From positions 33,597 to 97,596 of the forward strand of contig NZ_SLVM01000015.1 in the NCBI RefSeq assembly GCF_004339675.1: a stretch of 64,000 nucleotides of DNA, given 5' to 3'. The notes below the pieces were generated by a model that saw only the letters and a program-made list of their open reading frames with translations, searched no databases and was not told the DNA's origin. The translations under genes and the position numbers were made by a program. Below, piece after piece: positions 45,632-53,067 of this stretch; within the stretch, counting starts at the first letter, position 1, and every line of letters starts with the position of its first letter. This DNA is from Rhodovulum steppense (GTDB lineage Bacteria > Pseudomonadota > Alphaproteobacteria > Rhodobacterales > Rhodobacteraceae).

Positions 45632-47719
45632 TCAGAACGTGTAGGCCGTGGTCAGGTAGAACGTCCGGCCCGCCTCGGGGAAGCCCTCGACCAGTTCATA
45701 ATTCTTGTCGAGGGCGTTCCGGACCCCGAAAACGATGCTGGCCCGGTCGCTGGCCTTCCATTCCATGTCCAGATTGACCAGCCCGAATCCCGCATTCCGC
45801 GTGTAGGCCACCTGGGTCGGATCGGCCGGCTGGATCGCGCTGTTCGATAGCCGCGAGCTGGAGAGTTCCAGCGAGGGCGAGATCGAGAAACTCTCGGTCG
45901 CCTGCCAGTCGAGCCGGAGATAGGCACTGTGCCGCGGCGTGTCGGTGGGCTTCAGCCCCGGCCGCACCGGGTCAGTGATGTCGCGGTCGAGGAAGGTATA
46001 GTTGGCTGACAGCGCGAGGTTGTCGCCGAGCTCGGTCGTGGCGCCGATCTCGAAGCCGGCATAGGTGCCATCGCCGACGTTCTGGTTCTGCGTGAGGCCA
46101 ACCCCGACGGACAGCGACTGGATCATGTCGTCCACCTTGCTGTAGAACAGCGCGGTCTCGACCGCCACCGGACCGATGTCGCCACGATAGCCGATCTCGG
46201 CGCTCAGGGCGCGCTCGGAGCCCAGATCGGGATTGGGCACGGCGGTTCCGAACCGCGTGCTGTACCGCTCGAACAGTGTCGGGAAGCGGGTGCGCGACGA
46301 CAGGCTGGCGTGGTACTCGCCCCCCGACTCGGGCGTCCAGATCGCCGCGAGTTGCCAGTTCACGGCGTCCGATGACCCCACCGGATCGCCGAAAGCGGTG
46401 CTGGTGCGGCTGGCCGCCAGAACCTCGGCCCGATCATAGCTGAGACCCGCGACGAAGCTGAGGTCCTCGCGCAGGCGGAATGTGTCTTCCAGGGCGACCG
46501 ACCAGGTCCGCTCGCGGCTGGTCTCGGTCGGTTCGGGGATGGTGTTGACGTCCGGACGCGGCAACTGGATGTCGCGGTGCCGGTCATAGCGGTAGTGCAA
46601 CGCCGCTGTCAGCGTGTTGCGCTCGCCGATGTCGGTGCCGAACTCCAGGCTGCCGCCCCAGGCCGTGTCGTCATAGGTGCTGTCGAAGGCGCGCCCGACG
46701 GTCTGGCTGGTATGCGTGTAGTCGTCGTAGGCGGACAGCACGTTGTCGAACTGGTGGTAGAAGAACCTGGTCTTCAGCCATGCGGTGCCGCCCAGATCGG
46801 TGGTCGAATAGAAGGTCAGCGCCTCGAGATCCCACTCCGGCCATTCCCAGTCGCGCTGGTAGCTCGCTCCGGGCGGCAGTGGCGCGGGCGTGATGCCGCG
46901 CACGGGCTGATCGACGTTGTAGGGCGCGTTCTTCGCACCCGTCTGGCGGGTATAGCTCAGCACGTATTCATCGGTGGCGTTGGGGGTGAAGCCGAACTTC
47001 AGGTTGAGCCGGCTGTCCTCGGTATCGGAATAGTCACGCAGGCCCGAGCCCTGCACCGGCGTCGGCTCATAGTCGCGCGACAGGTAGAACCCGTCATTGT
47101 CGCGGGTCAGATAGCTGCCCTGGACAAAGAACCGGTCCATCCGGGTGCCTAGCGACAGATAGCCCATGCGCGCTGTCACATCACCGCGGTTGCCCGCCTC
47201 GATGCCGACCCGCGCCTCGCCCTCGAAGGGTTCGGTGGGCTGCCGGGTGACCAGGTTGATCGCGCCGCCCATGCCGCCCGGCCCGTTCAGCACCGAGACA
47301 TAGCCCTTCTGGATCTGGATTTCCGACAGGTCCGGCGTCAGGAAACGCCCGAAGTCCAGTCGGTTGTCGGCGGGCAGGTAGACGCGGATGCCGTCGACGT
47401 AAAGCGGCACCTGCAAGCGGTCGAAGCCCCGCACGAAGATCAGCCGCTCGTTCCGCGACCCGCCGGTATTGCCGACGCTGACGCCGGGCAGCGTGCGCAC
47501 CGCGTCGTCGAGCGCGGCGCGGTTCGTGCGCCTGATCTCTTCGGCACTGACCGTGCTGCCGGTGCCGCCCTGCGATGCTTCGCCGGCCGACCGGACGATG
47601 ATTTCGCCAAGGGCGAAGACCTCGCCGGGATCGCCCGACGACTGCTGGGCAAGGGCCGGCAGGCCAAAGCCGAACGAGACCAGACAGCCGGTCTGCACCA
47701 GCCGTAGAAGCAATGACAT
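45632..47719 (-). CDS. TonB-dependent outer-membrane receptor
   Basis: Outer-membrane receptor of 695 residues. A signal peptide (MSLLLRLVQTGCLVSFGFGL ... ALA) is followed by a TonB-box-like segment (ALGEIIVRSAGE), the plug domain (LDDAVRTLPGVSVGNTGGS, LIFVRGFDRLQVPLYVDGIR, VLNGPGGMGGAINLVTRQP) and a 22-strand barrel ending in FYLTTAYTF with the terminal Phe. GGGGGACAG precedes the start. Mo-box E is 51 bp upstream, which is the strongest clue that the ligand is a molybdenum or tungsten species. The barrel resembles general siderophore/metal receptors and does not by itself show the ligand. Confidence 0.92.
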   Translation of the reverse strand: MSLLLRLVQTGCLVSFGFGLPALAQQSSGDPGEVFALGEIIVRSAGEASQGGTGSTVSAEEIRRTNRAALDDAVRTLPGVSVGNTGGSRNERLIFVRGFDRLQVPLYVDGIRVYLPADNRLDFGRFLTPDLSEIQIQKGYVSVLNGPGGMGGAINLVTRQPTEPFEGEARVGIEAGNRGDVTARMGYLSLGTRMDRFFVQGSYLTRDNDGFYLSRDYEPTPVQGSGLRDYSDTEDSRLNLKFGFTPNATDEYVLSYTRQTGAKNAPYNVDQPVRGITPAPLPPGASYQRDWEWPEWDLEALTFYSTTDLGGTAWLKTRFFYHQFDNVLSAYDDYTHTSQTVGRAFDSTYDDTAWGGSLEFGTDIGERNTLTAALHYRYDRHRDIQLPRPDVNTIPEPTETSRERTWSVALEDTFRLREDLSFVAGLSYDRAEVLAASRTSTAFGDPVGSSDAVNWQLAAIWTPESGGEYHASLSSRTRFPTLFERYSTRFGTAVPNPDLGSERALSAEIGYRGDIGPVAVETALFYSKVDDMIQSLSVGVGLTQNQNVGDGTYAGFEIGATTELGDNLALSANYTFLDRDITDPVRPGLKPTDTPRHSAYLRLDWQATESFSISPSLELSSSRLSNSAIQPADPTQVAYTRNAGFGLVNLDMEWKASDRASIVFGVRNALDKNYELVEGFPEAGRTFYLTTAYTF

Positions 47720-47769
47720 ATCTGTCCCCCAGTGTTGCGGACGGCGTCTCTCGGCGCCGCCGATCGATT

Positions 47770-47794
47770 CGCTATATTGTCAGACTATATAGCG
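47770..47794 (-). promoter_or_regulatory. Mo-box E (receptor gene)
   Basis: CGCTATAT-N8-TATATAGCG, with complementary eight-base half-sites. It is 51 bp upstream of the TonB receptor start and 204 bp from the divergent regulator gene, so control of the receptor is most likely and of the regulator possible. Confidence 0.87.
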
Positions 47795-47997
47795 TTAACG
47801 ATTGTGATAGCCCGGGGGTATCGCGAGGGGTGCGACGCCGAACCGTTGCCTTATGCAAGTGCAGATGCGGCGCCTTCTGCCCATCCGCAGGGCGTGTCCG
47901 ACCCGCGACGGGCCCCGCCGTCCCGACAACGCGGCGTTGCCGCGCGGGTCGGTTACGCGGTATGGCTGCGATCAACGGAGAGGGAGGAGCCGACGCC

Positions 47998-48783
47998 ATG
48001 CCGACAGACCTGCGCAGTGCGTTGACGCTGGAACGGCCCGGGGCGCGGATGGGCGCGGACCGGGTGGCGTTGCTGGCGGCGATCGGCCGGACCGGGTCTA
48101 TCTCGGCCGCTGCCCGTGACGTGGGGCTGTCCTACAAGGCGGCCTGGGACGGCGTGCAGGCGATGAACAACGTCTTTGCGACCCCGCTGGTGACCGCCGC
48201 GCCGGGCGGGCGCGCGGGGGGCGGTGCTGCGCTGACCCCTGCGGGCGAGAAGGTGATCGCTGCCTTCACCGCGCTCCAGGAGGGGCTTGCGCGCGTTGTC
48301 GCCACGCTCGAGACCCAGATCGACATGAACCCCGGCGACATGCTCTGGAGCCTGATGATGAAGACCTCGGCCCGCAACGCCTATCGCTGCACCGTGACCG
48401 GGGTGACCGAGGGCGAGGTCAGCGCCGATGTGGTGATGGCCTTCGGCGACGGCCAGACCCTCGCCTCGGTCATCACCGGGCGCAGCGCCGCCGAGATGGG
48501 GCTTGCGCCGGGCGTCGAGGTGTTCGCGCTGGTCAAGTCCAGCTTCGTGATCCTCGCCAGGGGGGCGGAGGTCGGCGCGATCTCGGTGCGCAACCGGCTG
48601 ACGGGCACGGTCGCCACCCGCACCGACGGGGCGGTGAACAGCGAGATCGAGCTGGATCTTGGTGGCGGCAAGACGCTGGTGGCCACCATCACCCGCGACA
48701 GCGCCGAAAAGCTGGGCCTGCAACCGGGCGACGAGGCCACCGCGCTGATCAAGTCGAGCCACGTGATCCTGGCCCTGCCCTGA
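47998..48783 (+). CDS. mopB: MopA/ModE-type molybdate-responsive regulator, copy 2
   Basis: Regulator of 261 residues, paralogous to the one at 40145-40948: DNA-binding part LLAAIGRTGSISAAARDVGL then SYKAAWDGV, followed by two Mop/TOBE domains (NAYRCTVTGVTEGEVSADV; VRNRLTGTVATRTDGAVNSE). GGGAGGAG lies before the ATG at 47998. Two such regulators match the MopA/MopB pair of R. capsulatus, which share targets but differ at some promoters; the symbol is tentative. It is divergent from the TonB receptor and convergent with the second DUF2478 gene. Confidence 0.85.
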   Translation: MPTDLRSALTLERPGARMGADRVALLAAIGRTGSISAAARDVGLSYKAAWDGVQAMNNVFATPLVTAAPGGRAGGGAALTPAGEKVIAAFTALQEGLARVVATLETQIDMNPGDMLWSLMMKTSARNAYRCTVTGVTEGEVSADVVMAFGDGQTLASVITGRSAAEMGLAPGVEVFALVKSSFVILARGAEVGAISVRNRLTGTVATRTDGAVNSEIELDLGGGKTLVATITRDSAEKLGLQPGDEATALIKSSHVILALP

Positions 48784-48796
48784 GCCCCGGCGGGGC
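48784..48796. terminator. Short hairpin between regulator and DUF2478 gene
   Basis: GCCCC-GGC-GGGGC starts directly after the regulator's TGA in the 17-bp gap between convergent genes. The stem is short and has no T run. Confidence 0.35.
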
Positions 48797-48800
48797 CTGG

Positions 48801-49307
48801 TCAGGCGCGCAGCGGCATCGCCCGGCGGCACCAGTCGAGCACGGCCTGCGGATCGGGCGCCAGCCATTCGGCGCAGCCGCCGGTGAAGTCCTCCCACGAG
48901 GCGGTGCAATCGCGGCGGACCGCGGCAAGGACGGGGATCTGCCGCTCGCACGCCTTCTCGATCACGGCGCGGAAGCCATGTCCCTCGGCCTCGGCCTTGC
49001 CATAGCGCGGCAGCACGACGAGGGCCGGGCCGCCTTCCAGCGCCAGCAGCGCCGCGCCTGCGGCTTCGGCCAGCCCTTGCGGATCGAGGCTGCAACCCGT
49101 CGACCCCGGCCCCAACCGCTGCGAGATGCCGAACAGGCCGCCCCCGGAAAGGTCTTCGACCGCCATCCCGCAGGCCTCGGTCCGGGTCTGCCGGAACCCC
49201 GCCAGCCGGTGCCCCTGGGCCATGAGTGCGGCCACCACGCCCGCCAGCAGCGTGTCCACCGACACGTCCTCGACAAGGGGAATCGCGGCAATGCGAATCT
49301 CTGCCAT
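48801..49307 (-). CDS. DUF2478 domain-containing protein, copy 2
   Basis: Protein of 168 residues, paralogous to the one at 41458-42006: IRIAAIPLVEDVSVDTLLAG, GHRLAGFRQTRTEACGM, ALVVLPRYGKAEAEGHGFRA, VIEKACERQIPVLAAVRR and SWEDFTGGCAEWL. The conserved FTGG/YTGG and VLVxR/K positions are shared by both copies. The ATG at 49307 is chosen because the family begins there and GTGAGG precedes it; the frame is open 60 codons further. Mo-box F lies 100 bp upstream. Function unknown. Confidence 0.8.
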   Translation of the reverse strand: MAEIRIAAIPLVEDVSVDTLLAGVVAALMAQGHRLAGFRQTRTEACGMAVEDLSGGGLFGISQRLGPGSTGCSLDPQGLAEAAGAALLALEGGPALVVLPRYGKAEAEGHGFRAVIEKACERQIPVLAAVRRDCTASWEDFTGGCAEWLAPDPQAVLDWCRRAMPLRA

Positions 49308-49406
49308 GACCTCACTCGCCTGATCCATCCGTGCGTCCCGTTCCTCGCCGCCCATCCTGCCGCCGAGCCCATCCCGCAGCGGTTTCGACGGGTTTCGACA
49401 TACAAT

Positions 49407-49431
49407 CGTTAGGCATATGTGGTATATAGCG
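49407..49431 (-). promoter_or_regulatory. Mo-box F
   Basis: CGTTAGGC-N8-TATATAGCG. The right half matches the other boxes well, the left half is weaker. It is 100 bp upstream of the second DUF2478 gene. The remaining space to tonB (49432-49606) shows no gene. Confidence 0.65.
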
Positions 49432-49606
49432 GTGCTGTCCGAGGCAAGCGCCATCGCCGCGCGACCGTGTGCCTGCGTCTCGACCATGCGTGCCGTGATC
49501 AGCCTTCATTCGATTCCAGCGCCCTGACAGCGCAACTGCCCAACCACGAGGCAGATCACGAACGCTCCCGGCCCTGACCGGTTGCATCACAATCCGACGC
49601 GGGCGC

Positions 49607-50470
49607 CTATCGCCTGAAACGTATGGACAGGGAGAAACCGTAACGGGCCTCGGTCAGCGCCGCGGGCGCGGGCGGGAAACGTCCCGCGGAACGAACCGCC
49701 CGAAGCGCCATGTCGTCCAGGCGCGGATTGCCCGACGACCTGGCCACCGAGGCAGACAGCAACGCGCCGTTCCGCCCGACCCACAGGGAAAGTGCCACGA
49801 TCCCCTCCCGACCCGGCGCTCCACGCGCCTGGCGCTGAATGCGTGCGAGAATTTCGGACCCCCAGCGCGCCTTCAGGCTGGAGAGGTCCCCCTTCGCGGC
49901 ACTCGGTCCGGCCGCCGACCGGCCGGACGCGACGGAACCGCCCCGGGAGGGCACAACGTCGGTCGGCCGGGCGGTCCGTGGCCGTTCGCCGTGCGCCGTT
50001 CCGGGCGCTTCGCTGCGCGGTTGCGGCCGCGACTCCGGGCGCTTGGTCACCCGCACTGGTGCGGACGGAGGAGGTTCGATGTCGAAATGCTCAGGAAGCG
50101 GCGCCGCAAGCCTCGGCAGCGCTGTCCGTTGTGCCAAAGGTGAGGGCTCCCGGAAAGGAAGGCTCGACCTGGAACCGGTTGCCAGTAGGGCATCGGGCGC
50201 AGGCATGGGGCGCAGGGCGGTCATGGGCATGGCGGGGGCGACTTCCGGCGCGGCGACGGCGGCTAGGTCTACCGACGCAGCGCCGAGGTCGAGCAGGATC
50301 GCCGCCTCGACCCCGTCGGATCGCCCGAAGATCCGGTCATGGTCCTGCAGGGCCAGGGCACCGGCCAGAATGGCAAGCCCCCCCGCCATCGCGGCTGCTG
50401 GCCAGCCGAGCCCGTCCTGCCAGCGGTGGCGCGCACCGAGGCGCAGCGCCCAGTCGTCGGTGGCCGTCAT
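49607..50470 (-). CDS. tonB: TonB-family energy transducer
   Basis: TonB-like protein of 287 residues: a short cytoplasmic start, one membrane helix (WPAAAMAGGLAILAGALALQ, about 24-43), a long Pro/Ala/Arg-rich periplasmic linker, and a C-terminal TonB domain (LARIQRQARGAPGREGIVAL, SLWVGRNGALLSASVARSSG, LDDMALRAVRSAGRFPPAP). It is last in an exbB-exbD-tonB operon, overlapping exbD by 4 bp. Dedicated pairing with the receptor at 45632-47719 is inferred from location and the Mo-box upstream. Confidence 0.9.
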   Translation of the reverse strand: MTATDDWALRLGARHRWQDGLGWPAAAMAGGLAILAGALALQDHDRIFGRSDGVEAAILLDLGAASVDLAAVAAPEVAPAMPMTALRPMPAPDALLATGSRSSLPFREPSPLAQRTALPRLAAPLPEHFDIEPPPSAPVRVTKRPESRPQPRSEAPGTAHGERPRTARPTDVVPSRGGSVASGRSAAGPSAAKGDLSSLKARWGSEILARIQRQARGAPGREGIVALSLWVGRNGALLSASVARSSGNPRLDDMALRAVRSAGRFPPAPAALTEARYGFSLSIRFRR

Positions 50471-50895
50471 TGCGAACCTCCTGCGCCGACCCCAAGCCCG
50501 ACCAGCGCGACCTTGAGATAGCCCGCCGCGCGCAGGTCGTTCATCACCTCCATCAGCGCGCCATAGGCAACGGCCTCGTCCGCGCGCAGGAAGACCCGCG
50601 TGTCCCGGTCGCCGCCCGTCACCGCATCGAGCGCGGCCCCAAGCGTCTCATGCGGGATGGGGGCGTTCCGGAGATACAGGCCGAGATCCCGCCGAAGGCT
50701 GAGGAAGACCGGCTCGTCGGGCCGCGGGGCCGGCTGTGCGGTCGATCCGGGCAGGTCCACCGGCACATCGACGGTCGAAAGCGGCGCGGCGACCATGAAG
50801 ATGATAAGCAGCACCAGCATGACGTCGATGAAGGGGGTCACGTTGATCTCGTGCGTTTCCTCGAGGCCGTCCTCCTCGCCGCCAGCCCGCATCAT
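50467..50895 (-). CDS. exbD: Biopolymer transport protein ExbD
   Basis: ExbD of 142 residues. The single membrane helix carries the proton-pathway aspartate (NVTPFIDVMLVLLIIFMVAA), followed by a periplasmic domain ending LRAAGYLKVALVGLG. Its ATG overlaps exbB and its stop overlaps tonB, so all three energy-coupling subunits are co-translated. Confidence 0.93.
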   Translation of the reverse strand: MMRAGGEEDGLEETHEINVTPFIDVMLVLLIIFMVAAPLSTVDVPVDLPGSTAQPAPRPDEPVFLSLRRDLGLYLRNAPIPHETLGAALDAVTGGDRDTRVFLRADEAVAYGALMEVMNDLRAAGYLKVALVGLGVGAGGSQ

Positions 50896-51836
50896 CGTTC
50901 GGCCCGGCCCGCGACACGCAGATCGAGGTCCCGGCTCATGAGCCGTTCGACCGCCGCGTCGGCATCCGACAGCGCCAGCCGCCAGGAGGCGGTCGCGCGG
51001 ACGAAGTGGTTGTAGAGCACGACGGCCGGAATCGCCGCGAGAAGTCCCATCGCGGTCGCAAGCAGCGCCTCGGCAATCCCCGGCGCCACGACGGCGAGAT
51101 TGGTGGTCCCGCTATCCGATATGCCCACGAAGGCGTTCATGATGCCCCAGACCGTGCCGAAGAGTCCGACGAAGGGCGCGGTCGATGCTATGGTGGCCAG
51201 AAGCCCCAGGCCACGCCGCAGGCGGGCCGCAGCCTGTGCCTCGGTGCGCTCGACGATCGACCGCACGCGCTGCCTGAGGCCTTCCGGACCGGCCAGCGAA
51301 AGCGCCTCGTCCGATCGGAGATACTCCTCGAAGGACGCGGTCGCCATGAACGCGGCCGGATCGAGGCGCCCCGAAAGCCGCCGCGCCGCCGCCCCGAGGC
51401 TTTCGGCCCCGCGGATCGTCGCGACCGATCGCGACAGACGGCGGCGAGCCAGGACGATCTCCATGGCCTTGAAGATCAGGACCGTTCCGGTCACCAGGAT
51501 CGCGCCGGCCAGGACAGCCATGACCGCCTGCACCACCGGGTGCGCCGCCGCGAACATCGCGCGCGGGGTCAGGGGGCGGTCGGGTGCCGCCAGACCGGCG
51601 GGCTGCGGCAGGAGCGCGTTTCCTTCCGTCCATGCCGGCGCCGGAGGCGTGCTTTCGGGACGTAACGACGGCGCATCCGGACGCGGCACGTCGAAGACCT
51701 CGCTCTCCGTCGCCGGGGCCGGAAGCGCATCGGGAATACGGGGGTCGCCGTCGCGTGGCGTATCGGCCCAGGCGGTCGCCGACAGACCGAGCCCAAGAAC
51801 CATCGTGCAGACAAGGACGGAGATCGGCATTGTCAT
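50892..51836 (-). CDS. exbB: Biopolymer transport protein ExbB
   Basis: ExbB of 314 residues with an N-terminal signal-like helix and a Pro-rich periplasmic extension, as in the long ExbB type. Three membrane segments follow: VVQAVMAVLAGAILVTGTVL, a helix around GLLATIASTAPFVGLFGTVW and one around ALLATAMGLLAAIPAVVLYN. APFVGLFGTVWGIMNAF is the MotA/ExbB signature. The ATG at 51836 has GGCGAAGGA directly upstream. Mo-box G lies 126 bp before it. Confidence 0.92.
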   Translation of the reverse strand: MTMPISVLVCTMVLGLGLSATAWADTPRDGDPRIPDALPAPATESEVFDVPRPDAPSLRPESTPPAPAWTEGNALLPQPAGLAAPDRPLTPRAMFAAAHPVVQAVMAVLAGAILVTGTVLIFKAMEIVLARRRLSRSVATIRGAESLGAAARRLSGRLDPAAFMATASFEEYLRSDEALSLAGPEGLRQRVRSIVERTEAQAAARLRRGLGLLATIASTAPFVGLFGTVWGIMNAFVGISDSGTTNLAVVAPGIAEALLATAMGLLAAIPAVVLYNHFVRATASWRLALSDADAAVERLMSRDLDLRVAGRAER

Positions 51837-51961
51837 TCCTTCGCCTTTCCCGGCCGGCAGGACGTCAGCGCGCCAGCCCCGGTTCTGCTGTGGGTGTTTT
51901 CCGGTTTGCTGCACAGGGATGACCGAATTCGTCGACAAGGCTCGATCCCGTACAGCCGATT

Positions 51962-51986
51962 CGATATATGGACCACATACATAACG
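51962..51986 (-). promoter_or_regulatory. Mo-box G (exbB-exbD-tonB)
   Basis: CGATATAT-N8-TACATAACG, 25 bp with the common half-site spacing, 126 bp upstream of exbB. The rest of the gap 51837-52148 shows no gene. NifO-like and exbB genes are both on the minus strand, so the box serves exbB. Confidence 0.72.
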
Positions 51987-52148
51987 AATCGAGCTGGGTC
52001 ACGCGAAGCCATCGTCGCCATCTGTGTCGTGCTCCACCTGAAGGCGCGGCACGATGGACGTGCTGAATTCGTCGGCTGTTCTCGCACGATCCGACAAAGG
52101 GCCGACTCGCCTGCTCCTTGCCCGTCGCCGCCTCGCCTCGCTCCGCAG

Positions 52149-52556
52149 TCAGCGACGCCCGGGTTCGAACCGGGGGCAATCATCCGTGACCGGGCGGTTC
52201 GTCGGACGAAGCCCGATCCAGGCCTCCACCTTTTCCTGCTCGAACCCCGCCATCCGTTCGCATCCGACCTGCATCAACGGGCGCCGGATCAGCAGGGGGT
52301 CGCGGACCATGAGGCCAAGCGCCTCCTCTGCGGTCAGTGCGTCGGGCTGTACCTCTCCCGACTTGACCCGGGGCGCGCTCTGATTGAACCAGTCCCGGAC
52401 GGGTCGATCGCCGAAGAAGGGGCGCAGGCGCTCGACCGTCCAAGGCTCGTGCAGGATGTCGCGTGTGTCGAGGTCATGACCGGATGCGGCAAGCAGCGCC
52501 CTCTGGCGGGCGTTTCCTATACATCCCGGCTTCTCGAAGAATGTAATCCTTGCCAT
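52149..52556 (-). CDS. nifO: NifO-like nitrogenase-associated protein (ArsC/Spx fold)
   Basis: Protein of 135 residues with the ArsC/Spx thioredoxin-like fold, beginning MARITFFEKPGCIGNARQRA. The single Cys in GCIGN, then HDLDTRDILHEPWTVERLRP, FFGDRPVRDWFNQSAPRVKS and LIRRPLMQVG are characteristic of the nitrogenase-associated NifO group. In Azotobacter NifO has been linked to the balance between nitrate assimilation and nitrogen fixation, both molybdenum-dependent. The ATG at 52556 follows GGGGAGA. Position next to the Mo island is suggestive; no nif structural gene is visible here. Confidence 0.75.
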   Translation of the reverse strand: MARITFFEKPGCIGNARQRALLAASGHDLDTRDILHEPWTVERLRPFFGDRPVRDWFNQSAPRVKSGEVQPDALTAEEALGLMVRDPLLIRRPLMQVGCERMAGFEQEKVEAWIGLRPTNRPVTDDCPRFEPGRR

Positions 52557-53067
52557 CCGGTCTCCCCTTGGAGATGCGCCCTGACCGTCGGGTGCAGACG
52601 ATCGGGCCGCAGCCAAAATATGCTCGCAACACAAGGAAAGAAGCAATGATCGTGCCAGCATAGGTGACGGTCGAGGGCAGCGTTTACCGGCCTGCCATCC
52701 TCCGGGATCACGGGCGCACCGCATGGCAGCAACGGTTCACGGGACGATGCCAATGTCCGTTTCGGGGCATCTGGGCCGGTGGTGCGCGATCGCAGCGAAT
52801 TCACACCTTCCGGCCTGCGCTCCAAGGCTTGACCTCGTGCTGCACCTAACACGAAAGTCAAGAAAGGGCTGACTACGGCCATTGCCGGGCATCTGACGAA
52901 CGACAGTTCCGTCCGCAGGCTACCAGTTCGCTGTCGGCTCGATTTCGCAGCTGCAGCGAAAGTCCGGAATGACGGGCCGCACTGCAGCGGCGGCTTGAAG
53001 AGGTGAAAGGCAGCTGTGGGCCGGATCATTCAAAATCATCGAGGCCACGCCATCGCGGATCGACCAT
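52557..53067. other. Intergenic region
   Basis: About 510 bp without a convincing gene. Open frames on both strands (for example 52517-53029 minus) are Arg/Ser/Pro-rich and lack start signals. It may hold promoters for the NifO-like gene or remnants of rearrangement. Confidence 0.4.

Noticed and set aside
52557..53029. Minus-strand open frame upstream of the NifO-like gene
   Set aside because: It merely extends the NifO-like region in another frame; composition is Ser/Arg/Pro-rich and there is no start signal.
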